From NCBI GenBank assembly GCA_910584865.1, contig CAJUCE010000047.1, positions 1 to 25,590 of the forward strand: a stretch of 25,590 nucleotides of DNA, written 5' to 3'. The notes below the pieces were generated by a model, which worked only from the letters and a program-made list of their open reading frames with translations, did not search any database and was not told the DNA's origin. Shown piece by piece: positions 15,810-24,411 of this stretch. Every line of letters begins with the position of its first letter. The first letter of the stretch is position 1. This stretch comes from an uncultured Acetatifactor sp. Lineage in GTDB: Bacteria; Bacillota; Clostridia; Lachnospirales; Lachnospiraceae. A program made the position numbers and the translations under genes.

Positions 15810-16877
15810 TCATTGTGAGATGTATTGTAATAGTTTGACATATAGCCGCCCTCTTAGTTCTTGACAGTACACTATGGAAATACCTGCATTATCCCGCCCC
15901 CAAGTACAGTATCCTTTATAAACCTCATCCTCATATTCCGGATCTTCTCCGGGGTAGAGCGCAGGAAAAACGGAAACACTGGAAACGCCAACATCCGCCG
16001 GGTCTCTGCTTTCCAGCACCTCCCGGATATCACAGCGGTACAGCCCGTTGTCCGTATGCAGATAGAAGAACATTTCCCGTGTTGTAGCCTTTTCCCCATC
16101 TAACATTTCTATATTCTCCGTCCAGGTGTAATACTCCCAGGAAGCCATCCGCTCACGCAGAAACCCCGCCAGCTCCTGCACTTTCTCCGGCATATCCTCT
16201 GCGGTTTCCTTGGCCGACAGGGAAAAGCACTCACAGAGGCCGTCCGTGTTTTCCGCCTGTGCAAGTTCTACCAGTCTTTCCATGGTATACGGTCCTCCGT
16301 TGGCTCCCTGTGGCTGATCCGCCATCCGGTATACAATGTAAATGCCCAATGGCTTTTTTGGCGCGTATTCCCATGATAACTCGTCGGGATAAACCGTTAT
16401 ATCCGAAAAGCCCACTAAGTCCGGCTGTACCGTGTCTTTTAGCACCTCGCCGATGTCGCAGCGATAGATCCCGCTGTCTGTGCTGAACTCACAGAACGAG
16501 GCCCGTGTCATAGTAACACTGCCACCGCTACGGTTGCCATTGCCATAGCCCGATAAAAAATCCCAGGAGGTTACATCTTCTTCTATAAAGCGTATAAATT
16601 CCTGAACCTGCCCATAAAGTCCCTCTGCATTTTCCCTTACTTCCGGTGAAAATACTTCATAGATGGTATCGGCATCCTTTGCCTCTACCAGCTTCATTAG
16701 CGCCTCCATCATATTCCTTGGAACATTGAACGGCTTATATTCTCCATCCACAAGCAGCTCTGTGTGTTCAGATGCCATAAGGTTCCCGATGATATTTCCA
16801 TGGCAGCCGCAGAGCAGCAGGCAAAGGAACAGCAAGGGAATCATTATATATCTTTTTTTGAAGTTTGCCGTATCCAT
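15810..16877 (-). CDS. DUF5104-like lipoprotein with two tandem domains
   Basis: A 355-residue lipoprotein with signal peptide and lipobox LLCGC (Cys 25). Two repeats follow: residues about 55-165 (MEALMKLVEAKDADTIYEVF; then DSGIYRCDIGEVL and SDITVYP) and about 200-330 (MERLVELAQAENTDGLCECF; then DNGLYRCDIREVL and SSVSVFP). The layout of a helical start followed by a Tyr-Arg-x-Asp strand and a closing valine-rich strand resembles DUF5104, found in Firmicutes lipoproteins. It ends with a short basic C-terminus. The start ATG 16877 has GAGGAGG 7 bases upstream. It is the second duplicated lipoprotein in a row. Confidence 0.7.
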   Translation of the reverse strand: MDTANFKKRYIMIPLLFLCLLLCGCHGNIIGNLMASEHTELLVDGEYKPFNVPRNMMEALMKLVEAKDADTIYEVFSPEVRENAEGLYGQVQEFIRFIEEDVTSWDFLSGYGNGNRSGGSVTMTRASFCEFSTDSGIYRCDIGEVLKDTVQPDLVGFSDITVYPDELSWEYAPKKPLGIYIVYRMADQPQGANGGPYTMERLVELAQAENTDGLCECFSLSAKETAEDMPEKVQELAGFLRERMASWEYYTWTENIEMLDGEKATTREMFFYLHTDNGLYRCDIREVLESRDPADVGVSSVSVFPALYPGEDPEYEDEVYKGYCTWGRDNAGISIVYCQELRGRLYVKLLQYISQ

Positions 16878-16980
16878 GAAACTGCCTCCTCGGTTGTTCT
16901 ATAGAATCCGTTGCCCTATTTTTGTCCATTTATCCTCTTATATTTGAAAAACATCTATGTCGTATACAGATTCTCTCTTT

Positions 16981-17706
16981 TTAACACAGCAAATATCTTT
17001 TTCTGCTTATCTTTTCAATGGCTGCCAGATACCGGTCCTTATCCTGCTCCAGCCACGCACAGATAAAATTACGGTAAAACTCCTTTTCTGCTTTGGCGTT
17101 TCCGGATATCGCATAGATTGCGGAATACATCTGCATGATATCTTCTTCTGATAATTGATACGTCCGGACTGTATGCTCAAGAAAAGAACACGCATAGGAG
17201 CTGTCAAGTTCGCGCATCATCTCCCTCACTGGCCCCCGTACAATATCCACATATCCCTTTTTTACTCCATAAGCTACAAGCCTCTCCGTAAATGTGCATA
17301 CCTTTGATAAATAACAGAGTTCTACATTTTTTCTGTGCGGAAATCCCATGATATATTTGTTGACCGGCATTGTTTCCGGCATGATATCAGTTTCTCCCGA
17401 CAGCCAGGAACGGAATGCCCGTTCTTCTGAAACATTACTATTTATAAACTCCATCTGGCAGGCCCAGGCTGCTGCCTCTTCTTTTGCAATGTCAGCGCCT
17501 TTTCCCTGGGAGTTCAAATAGATCAGGATATACGCCTTCCCTATATGTTTTGAACCCCGGAATACCTTTTTTGCCGTTTCTTCATTGCGGATTACAAGCT
17601 CTTTAAAATCCTGCTCTTCCTTTTTGCTCAGGCCCATGGAGCTGGCCTGTATATATTCCTTTATCCTTTTTTCTGCTTCCTGTTTTTCTCCTGCTGCTCC
17701 GCTCAT
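16981..17706 (-). CDS. Unknown alpha-helical protein, coupled to the DUF4299-like gene
   Basis: A 241-residue protein, mostly helical and cytosolic. Starts MSGAAGEKQEAEKRIKEYIQ; contains Trp-rich middle parts (AAAWACQMEFINSN) and a C-terminal basic tail. I do not recognise the family. Its ATG overlaps the stop of the preceding gene by four bases (ATGA at 17706-17703), a clear sign of translational coupling, so the two products probably act together or are made in fixed ratio. The next gene starts about 100 bases downstream. Confidence 0.76.
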   Translation of the reverse strand: MSGAAGEKQEAEKRIKEYIQASSMGLSKKEEQDFKELVIRNEETAKKVFRGSKHIGKAYILIYLNSQGKGADIAKEEAAAWACQMEFINSNVSEERAFRSWLSGETDIMPETMPVNKYIMGFPHRKNVELCYLSKVCTFTERLVAYGVKKGYVDIVRGPVREMMRELDSSYACSFLEHTVRTYQLSEEDIMQMYSAIYAISGNAKAEKEFYRNFICAWLEQDKDRYLAAIEKISRKRYLLC

Positions 17707-18599
17707 ACAGACCTTCCCTTTCCACGCAGTTTCCCGGCCAGATTTTCCAGTTCCGCTTTTGTCATAGGCGGAATCAGGATGTGATTTCCATCAAACTGCC
17801 GAACATCATATCCTCTCAGTTCCTCCACAAACTGCTCATAAGGGAACATTCCTTCCAGCACACGCTGCTCACTGTAAAGCACAAACTGTACAAACCCCTC
17901 TGTCACTTTCAGTTCACCCAGATTCAGAAACCCGTCAGCACGAACAGGAAAGACACTCTCACATTCCTCCGTTAAGGCATAAAAGGCCCCGATCTCTTTT
18001 GTATCGTTTTTATGCAGAAGTCTTGGCTTTGCGTAATAGACATCCAGTGCCTGAATGCCATGCAGAGTCCGCTCAAAATCGGAAAGATCCGTACATGCCG
18101 CCCATAAGGCTCCCTTGTCCTCGGTCAGTGTATAAGGCCACCGTGCCAGAGTAAGGATATGACTCCTGAATTCCCTATTTCCGCAAAACTGGTTCAGCGA
18201 CTTCCGGCTGAATGCAACAAAATCCTCAATTCCCTGTTCCAGCTCTCCGCTGGTAAATGTTCTCTCTTCTTCCACGCAGTACATCTCCACCCTGCTCAGG
18301 CGTCTTTCTATCTCCCCCGCAAGCCTGGCAAAGTCTGTGATCTCTGCTCTGGTTGTAGGAATATTATAACTTACCTCATAATATCCTTCCCTGGATTTAC
18401 TGCCGTCAAAAAAGATCCCCCGCCCAATATGTTCCGGATGATAAAAAACAGCCGTTCCACCCACCTGCTCGTTCTCCTGCAGGATATAAAAATCATTATT
18501 GGAACCATAGCAGAAACCGCAGGCCTGAGCCAATGACGGAATATCAAGGGTTGTCTTTCCAAATAGTTTCTTCTGTCTAATCTGCAAAGTAAATGCCAT
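17703..18599 (-). CDS. DUF4299-like protein
   Basis: A 298-residue protein starting MAFTLQIRQKKLFGKTTLDI. The N-terminal basic strand, a GRGIFFDGSKSREGYYEVSY stretch and a following PTTRAEITDFARLAGEIERR segment fit the DUF4299 proteins of streptococci and Lachnospiraceae, which I recall as close to 300 residues. Its role is not known to me. ATG 18599 has AAGGAG 8 bases upstream. Its stop overlaps the next gene by four bases. Assignment is from memory of the layout, so moderate. Confidence 0.68.
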   Translation of the reverse strand: MAFTLQIRQKKLFGKTTLDIPSLAQACGFCYGSNNDFYILQENEQVGGTAVFYHPEHIGRGIFFDGSKSREGYYEVSYNIPTTRAEITDFARLAGEIERRLSRVEMYCVEEERTFTSGELEQGIEDFVAFSRKSLNQFCGNREFRSHILTLARWPYTLTEDKGALWAACTDLSDFERTLHGIQALDVYYAKPRLLHKNDTKEIGAFYALTEECESVFPVRADGFLNLGELKVTEGFVQFVLYSEQRVLEGMFPYEQFVEELRGYDVRQFDGNHILIPPMTKAELENLAGKLRGKGRSV

Positions 18600-18713
18600 A
18601 ACAAAATCTCCTTGTTAATTATACAAACGAATGTATTTTCATTTTTTCGTATCTCTATTTTCAGAAAAGTGAAAACTGAAATTGCTAAAACGATGTTACT
18701 TTCTTCAGGAGCA

Positions 18714-18998
18714 TCAGGTAGATTCTTTTTGATGTCTGATGACAATTCCTATTATTACACCTATTGTAGCCCCAATTATTCCAACTAATAGTATAGCGGT
18801 TTCAGAGAACAAATCTTTTAATGCTACGCCAACGCCCACACCAAGACATAAACCAACGACACCACTTTTCATAACCAGATCATTTTGTTTGCTTGTCTTG
18901 CTTTTAACCGAATTCTTATTTATCTTATAATAAACAAATTTAGTAATTCCGAAAGCAAAAAGCGCTATCATGGCTATTACGAAGATGTACGATTCCAT
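18714..18998 (-). CDS. Small membrane protein
   Basis: A 94-residue protein with hydrophobic segments at about 3-23 (YIFVIAMIALFAFGITKFVY), 46-62 (glycine-rich, GVVGLCLGVGVGVAL) and 67-88 (TAILLVGIIGATIGVIIGIV). A basic middle (KINKNSVKSKTSKQN) would face the cytoplasm. The family is unknown. GGGAGG lies 8 bases before ATG 18998. The gap behind it (18600-18713) holds no gene. Confidence 0.7.
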   Translation of the reverse strand: MESYIFVIAMIALFAFGITKFVYYKINKNSVKSKTSKQNDLVMKSGVVGLCLGVGVGVALKDLFSETAILLVGIIGATIGVIIGIVIRHQKEST

Positions 18999-19135
18999 TT
19001 TTCTTCCTCCCTATATTCGTTGGCTGGCAATAAAAAGCAGTATAGCAGGGCAGGACATAGATCGCTCCGTCGCCGCCGCAAAGCGAGCATCCGCCATCGC
19101 CGCCTTTTGTAAACTATTGTCAATGATTTACATCT
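18999..19135 (-). other. GC-rich intergenic block, possible dispersed repeat or RNA
   Basis: The 137 bases between two genes are clearly more GC-rich in their middle than anything nearby: a GGCGGCGATGGCGGATGC run and a GCGGCGGCGACGGAGCG run are visible on the minus strand. A TTGACA lies just before, at about 19120-19125, and a TATACT at about 19040-19045, but their spacing is wrong for one promoter. One frame reads KAAMADARFAAATERSMSCP without a start. I half remember such sequences recurring between genes in related genomes. It could be a dispersed element or a small RNA. Confidence 0.3.
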
Positions 19136-21007
19136 TTATAGCTCACACTCCGCATGAAGTTTCTTCAAAACCTCTTTATGTATCAAACGGCAGGAGCGGA
19201 GGTCAACATACTTCAGCTTAGGCAGCCCTTTCAATAACCGGCAGTCTGTAAAATTTGTATTATAAAGGGACAGCGTCCGCAGATTCTTACATTGTGCCAG
19301 GAAAGAAAAATCTTCCACACATATTTCAGAAATCCTCAATTCCCGTAAATTTTCCATCCCGCCAATGACAGCCCAGCCCCGGAGATCATAATAGTAAGGC
19401 TCTGGTGGAAAATGCTCATCCGGCGCACGGAGATAGGCACAACGAGTTTCATCCTCCCAGCTTTGGACTGTTTTTTCGGACAGGACAAGCTGGAGCTTCT
19501 TGATCTGTTTCAGCTTCCGCCCCCAATCCCAGGCAGTGGCCGGCAGTCTTCCGCCCGATTCCTGCCGGATTGCCAGGGCAACCAATGGGTGTATCAAAAT
19601 CCCATCTGCCGGTAGGGTTCGGTACATCCCTAAATCGGTCATCGCATTCCCTGGCATTTTCAAGCGGCATGGACGGGGCAAGCGAATATCTTCCGGGTTA
19701 ATGCCCTCATAAAATAACTCTGTCAGGACAGCGCCTGCCGCTTTATAAACTGTGCATTCTTTATTTCGGCGGGAGGAACGCTCCAATGCTTCTTTATCTT
19801 TATAATCATCAACATGAATCATTTCCAGGGCAAACGGGAATGCGGCCTGCACCTTACACAATGCTTCCCGCAGCCTGGAATCGCTGACATGGGGAACGGA
19901 CAGCAAAGCATAATGGAGCAGTTCCAGATCCTCCCGTTCCTGCAGATAGCCCAACCATATCTCCAGGTGTTCTTTTGCGTCCGGAAAATGCCCTAAATCG
20001 CGGAGCAGCTCCCTTTTTTCCCTGCCTTCAGCCCTGTCAAGGAGAAATGCCACCTGTTCCAGATTCACCCCTCCGCCCATCCTCAAAAGCGGTATGGCAA
20101 TACAATACGTTTTCGGGGAAAGCTCCGATAACTTATCCAGAACGCGCTCCTTCCAGCGCTTTGCCAGATTCTTTCTGTCTGCAGGTGTATGATACAATTC
20201 ATATACTACCCGGTCAAACAGCCCAACTTCCCACCATTTATCCAAAAACTGTCCATATAATTCGGGGTCTACACGGTAAGCCAGCCGTGGCAGGCTGCCC
20301 ACATCCTCCTTCATGACCCATTCATCCAGAATACTACATATAAAATCCTGGGAGGCACCCGATAAGTCCGGGAACTTTTCCATACTGTCAATGGCCAATA
20401 ATCTTTCCCCTTCTGTATCCGCCTGGACATAGTGCTTTTGCAGTGTTTCTTCATCACCATCAAGGAAAATACCAAACCACCCCATATCGTAACCGGCTGC
20501 CGCCTCCCGCAACCAACGAATATACCAGGACAAAAAGTCCGGTTCCCTAGGGAAAAATATCCAGGAGCGCTCATATTCTATATAAACGACACGGCCCCGG
20601 TCCGGCCCTGTCACCATCAGGCAGGTGATATAGGTATCCCCCTGGGAACCGATGGGGATACAGCCCCGCTTCCAGTCCGGCACATCCTCCAGTTCCTCTA
20701 CGCTTTTGTCCGGGGCCAGCCAGGGAAGCTTATCCGGCTCTATGGGCCAGCCTTTGCTGGCTGAAATGGGAAACAGGCCATAAAAAGGCCCGGCTCCGCC
20801 GTTCCCCGCCTGCAGCAGAAAGTTGCGATAGCCATCTGGAAGAACAACCCCTGTTTCCTGCTCAAATTCCTCTATCTCTTTCAAAGACGCTGGCGGATTC
20901 CATTGATATTTATGCTGTTCTGCGCCAAACTGTTTCAGAGCCGCATCTGTGACCTTTGCCTTTTCTAACAATGAACGCAATTCTTCTATCGGAAATGTGT
21001 TTGACAT
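19136..21007 (-). CDS. SMI1/KNR4 protein with HEAT-like middle and leucine-rich tail
   Basis: A 623-residue cytosolic protein. The N-terminal SUKH domain (about 35-170) has EIEEFEQETGVVLPDGYRNF, GGAGPFYGLFPI and a closing WIFFPREPDFLSWYIRW. Residues about 200-430 are paired helices with repeated Leu patterns (AIPLLRMGGGVNLEQVAFLL; EDLELLHYALLSVPHVSDSR) that look HEAT-like. Residues about 535-620 are leucine-rich repeats (LRELRISEICVEDFSFLAQC; KNLRTLSLYNTNFTDCRLLK). ATG 21007 has GGGAG 9 bases upstream. SUKH domains joined to repeat modules are reported for immunity proteins, but this length and three-part layout is unusual. The repeat parts may bind a partner; inference. Confidence 0.83.
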   Translation of the reverse strand: MSNTFPIEELRSLLEKAKVTDAALKQFGAEQHKYQWNPPASLKEIEEFEQETGVVLPDGYRNFLLQAGNGGAGPFYGLFPISASKGWPIEPDKLPWLAPDKSVEELEDVPDWKRGCIPIGSQGDTYITCLMVTGPDRGRVVYIEYERSWIFFPREPDFLSWYIRWLREAAAGYDMGWFGIFLDGDEETLQKHYVQADTEGERLLAIDSMEKFPDLSGASQDFICSILDEWVMKEDVGSLPRLAYRVDPELYGQFLDKWWEVGLFDRVVYELYHTPADRKNLAKRWKERVLDKLSELSPKTYCIAIPLLRMGGGVNLEQVAFLLDRAEGREKRELLRDLGHFPDAKEHLEIWLGYLQEREDLELLHYALLSVPHVSDSRLREALCKVQAAFPFALEMIHVDDYKDKEALERSSRRNKECTVYKAAGAVLTELFYEGINPEDIRLPRPCRLKMPGNAMTDLGMYRTLPADGILIHPLVALAIRQESGGRLPATAWDWGRKLKQIKKLQLVLSEKTVQSWEDETRCAYLRAPDEHFPPEPYYYDLRGWAVIGGMENLRELRISEICVEDFSFLAQCKNLRTLSLYNTNFTDCRLLKGLPKLKYVDLRSCRLIHKEVLKKLHAECEL

Positions 21008-21037
21008 TGCCTTATACTCCCTTTTCCCTTATATCCG

Positions 21038-21856
21038 CTAAAGAAGCTCTTTTTTCTTTAACCGAATTGTATTGCCCTCTGAGGACAGCATGACACCCCA
21101 TGCTTTATTTAATGCAATCCGTTCAATTTCCTGCATTTTATCAATAATCTGTGCTTTTGTATCGCCCCTTTGTATCATTGAAAGCACTCCCTGCACCGTG
21201 TCATAATTCTCCTGGACATCTACAGATATTTCCCGCCCAGATTGTTTATTCAACTCAATACCCTTTTTAAAACCGCATAATGCCCTTTCCAACAGTAAGA
21301 TGCTTTTTTCAAAGTTCCCTTTCCAAACTTCACCATATCCCAAAGATAAAAAACTCAAGGCATTATCATTTTTGTGAGAGATGCTATATTGAAAACCGTC
21401 ACAGCTCCATGATTCAGACAGGCTCAGAAAATGCCCAAAGCTGAAAGCGCTTAAGCAAGAAAAAATTTCATGATTAAACTGCGGCTCAATAATTTCTGCC
21501 CATAGTGTTTTCATCTGCTGAATATCATAAAACTCTTTATAGCTTATGGCATCCTCTATTGCAAGATCGTAATAAACGCTATATATGTCTTCTTTCTTAT
21601 CTCCATGAGGACAAAACACCTTTTCTGCATAAATATGATTCGCAAAAGAACCCGCAGGGGAAACCAATACATGGATGCGTGTCCTGCCATATGAAACTTC
21701 CGGACAGACGATTTGTACAAAATGCTCCGCAATTTTGACCAGGTGTTTCCCTTTCCTGGGGCTAAGGACAAAGCCGTTAGCCTCACACATCGCCTTTAAC
21801 TGCTGATACAGAAATTTGTTCATTTCTGTGGTACTCCAAAATTTTTCAGCGTCCAT
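21038..21856 (-). CDS. Unknown protein, weakly DUF4304-like at the N-terminus
   Basis: A 272-residue cytosolic protein. The first part (NKFLYQQLKAMCEANGFVLS, then HLVKIAEHFVQIVCPE) has the helix, Gly-Phe and strand order of DUF4304-type proteins common beside toxins, but key residues cannot be checked from sequence alone. The second half is helical and contains KSILLLERALCGFKKGIELN, which looks like a single TPR-like hairpin. ATG 21856 has AAGGAG 6 bases upstream; the TTG at 21862 is rejected. It begins 16 bases after the stop of the membrane protein gene at 21873. Confidence 0.72.
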   Translation of the reverse strand: MDAEKFWSTTEMNKFLYQQLKAMCEANGFVLSPRKGKHLVKIAEHFVQIVCPEVSYGRTRIHVLVSPAGSFANHIYAEKVFCPHGDKKEDIYSVYYDLAIEDAISYKEFYDIQQMKTLWAEIIEPQFNHEIFSCLSAFSFGHFLSLSESWSCDGFQYSISHKNDNALSFLSLGYGEVWKGNFEKSILLLERALCGFKKGIELNKQSGREISVDVQENYDTVQGVLSMIQRGDTKAQIIDKMQEIERIALNKAWGVMLSSEGNTIRLKKKELL

Positions 21857-21872
21857 TGGCAAACTCCTTAAA

Positions 21873-22574
21873 TTATTTTTTGTTTTTCCATAGTTTCAGA
21901 ATAGTTAATATCAACACGCCAGCAACAGCCAATACCACCAATCGCAACCCTAAATCCAGCATCCAGCTTACTTTCCCATGCCTGTACATATCCAGCACAT
22001 AGACCGGATCAACATCATAGTCCTCCGCCATCCGGTTCAGCATCCGGCGCTCCTCGGTAGTGGTATAGCGGACATATCCAGTTGGATAATTGTCTGCCCC
22101 CATCAATACCAGATAATCGTCAAAATAGACACAAAGCCAAGAACCATCCTCCAGCTCCGCCAAATAATAGCGGTTATAGTACCCGCCCACAAAGCCCTGA
22201 ACAAACCGTTGTAAAGGTGAGAGAGGGTAATCAGCGTAAATGTATTCAGAAACACTCACCGTTCTTTTCACGCCGCTGTTATTGTGAGTATGTACGCCCG
22301 CTTGTCCAGTATCCCTCAAGCGAGCCAGTGGGCAGGCTGCCAGATTACCGCCGTTCACGGTAGCCGGGGTACTATTCAAAAAGCAGGTTTCTATATCCTC
22401 CTGCTGCCGGAGCCGCTGGACATCTGCACTGGGCTGTTGGCCTTGTTCCGTTCCTTCCCCGGCCCACAAATCATACAGCCAGCCGGCGGGAGCGGATAGC
22501 ATCACCAGGAGAGCAAGGATGACACATACGATATTCCGCAGGATTGTGAGCAAGGAGAATGCTTCTTTTTTCAT
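21873..22574 (-). CDS. Membrane-anchored protein with two end spans
   Basis: A 233-residue protein. The first span is about residues 12-34 (RNIVCVILALLVMLSAPAGW) and the last about 209-228 (LRLVVLAVAGVLILTILKLW), ending KNKK. Between them lies a polar domain with many Tyr (GGYYNRYYLAELEDGSWLCV; YFDDYLVLMG), probably outside the cell, with a predicted strand-rich fold and a single HTHNN. The family is unknown. ATG 22574 has AAGGA 9 bases upstream. It precedes the DUF4304-like gene by 16 bases, so the two are probably co-translated. A membrane-tethered immunity role is possible. Confidence 0.72.
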   Translation of the reverse strand: MKKEAFSLLTILRNIVCVILALLVMLSAPAGWLYDLWAGEGTEQGQQPSADVQRLRQQEDIETCFLNSTPATVNGGNLAACPLARLRDTGQAGVHTHNNSGVKRTVSVSEYIYADYPLSPLQRFVQGFVGGYYNRYYLAELEDGSWLCVYFDDYLVLMGADNYPTGYVRYTTTEERRMLNRMAEDYDVDPVYVLDMYRHGKVSWMLDLGLRLVVLAVAGVLILTILKLWKNKK

Positions 22575-22614
22575 AGTTAAAATCCTTTTTCTATCAACTT
22601 GAAAAATCCGTCTA

Positions 22615-23763
22615 TCATAAATTTCCGGTCTGCAGATAATGATTTAGAGCCTCCAGCAATTCTTCATTCGCAGCTTTCGGCTTTTTCTGCAATACCCCGG
22701 TTATCACTTCCATAAAATCAGTTCCGCTGCATAGAACGTATAACGGTTCTTTTTTTGCAGTAGCAGGGCAAATGCTTTCCCCGTTTTCTCCTTTCTGGGG
22801 AGGCTTATCTGCCTGGCAGTAATCAGACAGGCTAACCTTTGTTTTTGGGGTTTTTGTGTAAATATAGTATTGGCTTAGTTCATCCTCCCTTTCCCTGTCC
22901 TTTATGCACAGCCTGGCTTCTTCAAACAGATATTCCAAACTGTCAAGGTCTAAAAAGATATGCTCTGCATCGCTGTGGTTGATCGCAGACAGGGACATCT
23001 CCCCATTAGCTGTGGAACCAACAAAAAAAGCGTTTCTGTTCTCATCATAGCAGCAAAAGACTTTTCCGCTGCTGGCTTTGTACTTTTTGATGGCAGCATA
23101 ATCAATACCATACCGTTTCAACACGGACTTACTTGCAACCCAGTCATCCTTTTTGAGATCAAAGTATTCCTCATACCGCCACCCTTTTGTTTCCAATTCG
23201 TATTCCGCGCTCTGATAGTCCACACAGGCAAGCGCCTCTATCAATACGTTCAGCAAAAAATCGGATAATTTTTCATTTTCCAGTTTCCACATCGAGAAGC
23301 CGTCTGCATCTTTGTGCCAATACACAGGAGGATCATCTTTCTGCAGATCTTCTATGCGGATGCCAAACTCGCCCATCCCGCCTGCGTAATCACTGCCAAT
23401 CACAAGATAATTGTCAACCGTCTGGGACCATTCTTCTGCCGGAAGCTGAAAAAGATCGTAGAGTGAGCGCTCATACCTGCCAGGACGCTTTGACCAACGG
23501 CCTTTACGGTCGTCTATCATTTCCTGTAGTTGGTCATAAAATGTGCAGGGAATATGCGCAGACGTTTTATGCTCCATTTTCCCGATCCAAAGATTGGACG
23601 TACCCAAAAGAGGACAGTCCATCATCAGCTCCATAAATTCTGTGTAGGCTTTCGGCAGGCTTATCTGTTTCTCCTGCTTTATTTTTTCAAGCCATTCCCT
23701 GCCTGTTGGCTGGTCATAACCCAGCATTTTTAACATTTCGACAGCAGATAAGTCATATTTCAT
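22615..23763 (-). CDS. SMI1/KNR4 (SUKH) family protein
   Basis: A 382-residue cytosolic protein. The SUKH signature is in REWLEKIKQEKQISLPKAYT then EFMELM near residues 22-47, and a second feature is DNYLVIGSDYAGGMGEFGIR, the typical strand pair of SMI1 proteins. A C-terminal extension of about 200 residues contains a Lys-Asp-rich helical part and the stretch EPLYVLCSGTDFMEVITGVL. ATG 23763 has GGGAGG 8 bases upstream. The gene follows two very small frames. Likely an immunity protein with an added domain of unknown role. Confidence 0.84.
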   Translation of the reverse strand: MKYDLSAVEMLKMLGYDQPTGREWLEKIKQEKQISLPKAYTEFMELMMDCPLLGTSNLWIGKMEHKTSAHIPCTFYDQLQEMIDDRKGRWSKRPGRYERSLYDLFQLPAEEWSQTVDNYLVIGSDYAGGMGEFGIRIEDLQKDDPPVYWHKDADGFSMWKLENEKLSDFLLNVLIEALACVDYQSAEYELETKGWRYEEYFDLKKDDWVASKSVLKRYGIDYAAIKKYKASSGKVFCCYDENRNAFFVGSTANGEMSLSAINHSDAEHIFLDLDSLEYLFEEARLCIKDREREDELSQYYIYTKTPKTKVSLSDYCQADKPPQKGENGESICPATAKKEPLYVLCSGTDFMEVITGVLQKKPKAANEELLEALNHYLQTGNL

Positions 23764-23781
23764 ATTCTTTCCTCCCGTTAT

Positions 23782-23883
23782 TTATAGAATGTCTGGCTCA
23801 CACATTCTGCGCCAGAAGAACTTTCTTTCACGCATGGATTTCGGATCAACTTCCTTCAGCTTCTTCAAAATCGACTTGTACAT
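23782..23883 (-). CDS. Very small frame (33 residues), possible remnant
   Basis: MYKSILKKLKEVDPKSMRER, then KFFWRRMCEPDIL. The tail is strongly protein-like and the stop lies 18 bases before the next gene's ATG, as an operon member would. There is no convincing ribosome site before ATG 23883. It overlaps the previous small frame by 38 bases. The two could be one gene with a frameshift near 23883, or the remains of a C-terminus. Confidence 0.35.
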   Translation of the reverse strand: MYKSILKKLKEVDPKSMRERKFFWRRMCEPDIL

Positions 23884-23962
23884 CTCTATTCAGCGGTTCC
23901 AATGTTTCTTTTGGGAATGGAATCAAAGATGCTTTATATTTTTCTGTTATTTCTATGTTCAT
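23846..23962 (-). CDS. Very small gene (38 residues)
   Basis: MNIEITEKYKASLIPFPKET, then LEPLNRDVQVDFEEAEGS. ATG 23962 has GGGGG 7 bases upstream, a usable ribosome site. The protein is acidic at the end. Whether it is complete or the start of a frame that should pass into the next one (23782-23883) is open. No family is recognised. The next gene upstream ends 43 bases away. Confidence 0.42.
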   Translation of the reverse strand: MNIEITEKYKASLIPFPKETLEPLNRDVQVDFEEAEGS

Positions 23963-24005
23963 GTTGGTTCCCCCAATCATTACTTCCGGACAGGTGATAA
24001 CAGAA

Positions 24006-24410
24006 TTATTCCGTTACCATGTTATAATATTCTTTCCCATTCTCCATATATGGTACAGCATAAAACCGTTTTCCGATCAGAGTCCTCAGCTTTTGAATAT
24101 CCGCCAGATCAAAAGACCCAAACTCCTGATAACAGATAGTTTCACTTGTCTCATTTAACTGCTCATAAAAATCTGTGACAAAAAGGTTAAATTCATCCAG
24201 AAGCCCCTCAATCGGAACCTGTGTAAGATTTCTGGGCGATGCATCTTCTTCCCCATAACATTCCGGCTCCATTTCAAATGTGAGAGATGTAACAAAAACG
24301 TCTTCATCGCCAACGCTATATCGACTTTTTGTTTTGTAAATCCCTTCTTCGATTTTTTGAAAATCAGATGTCGCGTATTTTTCCGGTGTATAGTTCTTAA
24401 AATTTTTCAT
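24006..24410 (-). CDS. Unknown acidic cytosolic protein
   Basis: A 134-residue protein starting MKNFKNYTPEKYATSDFQKI. It alternates strands and helices (YSVGDEDVFVTSLTFEMEPE; LLDEFNLFVTDFYEQLNET) and ends RFYAVPYMENGKEYYNMVTE. No membrane segments or cysteine motifs; the family is unknown. AAGGAG lies 10 bases before ATG 24410. The start follows the stop of the small membrane protein by a single base, so the two are probably translationally coupled. Pairing of a small membrane protein with a soluble acidic one is seen in toxin-immunity arrays; here it is inference. Confidence 0.7.
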   Translation of the reverse strand: MKNFKNYTPEKYATSDFQKIEEGIYKTKSRYSVGDEDVFVTSLTFEMEPECYGEEDASPRNLTQVPIEGLLDEFNLFVTDFYEQLNETSETICYQEFGSFDLADIQKLRTLIGKRFYAVPYMENGKEYYNMVTE

Positions 24411-24411
24411 G

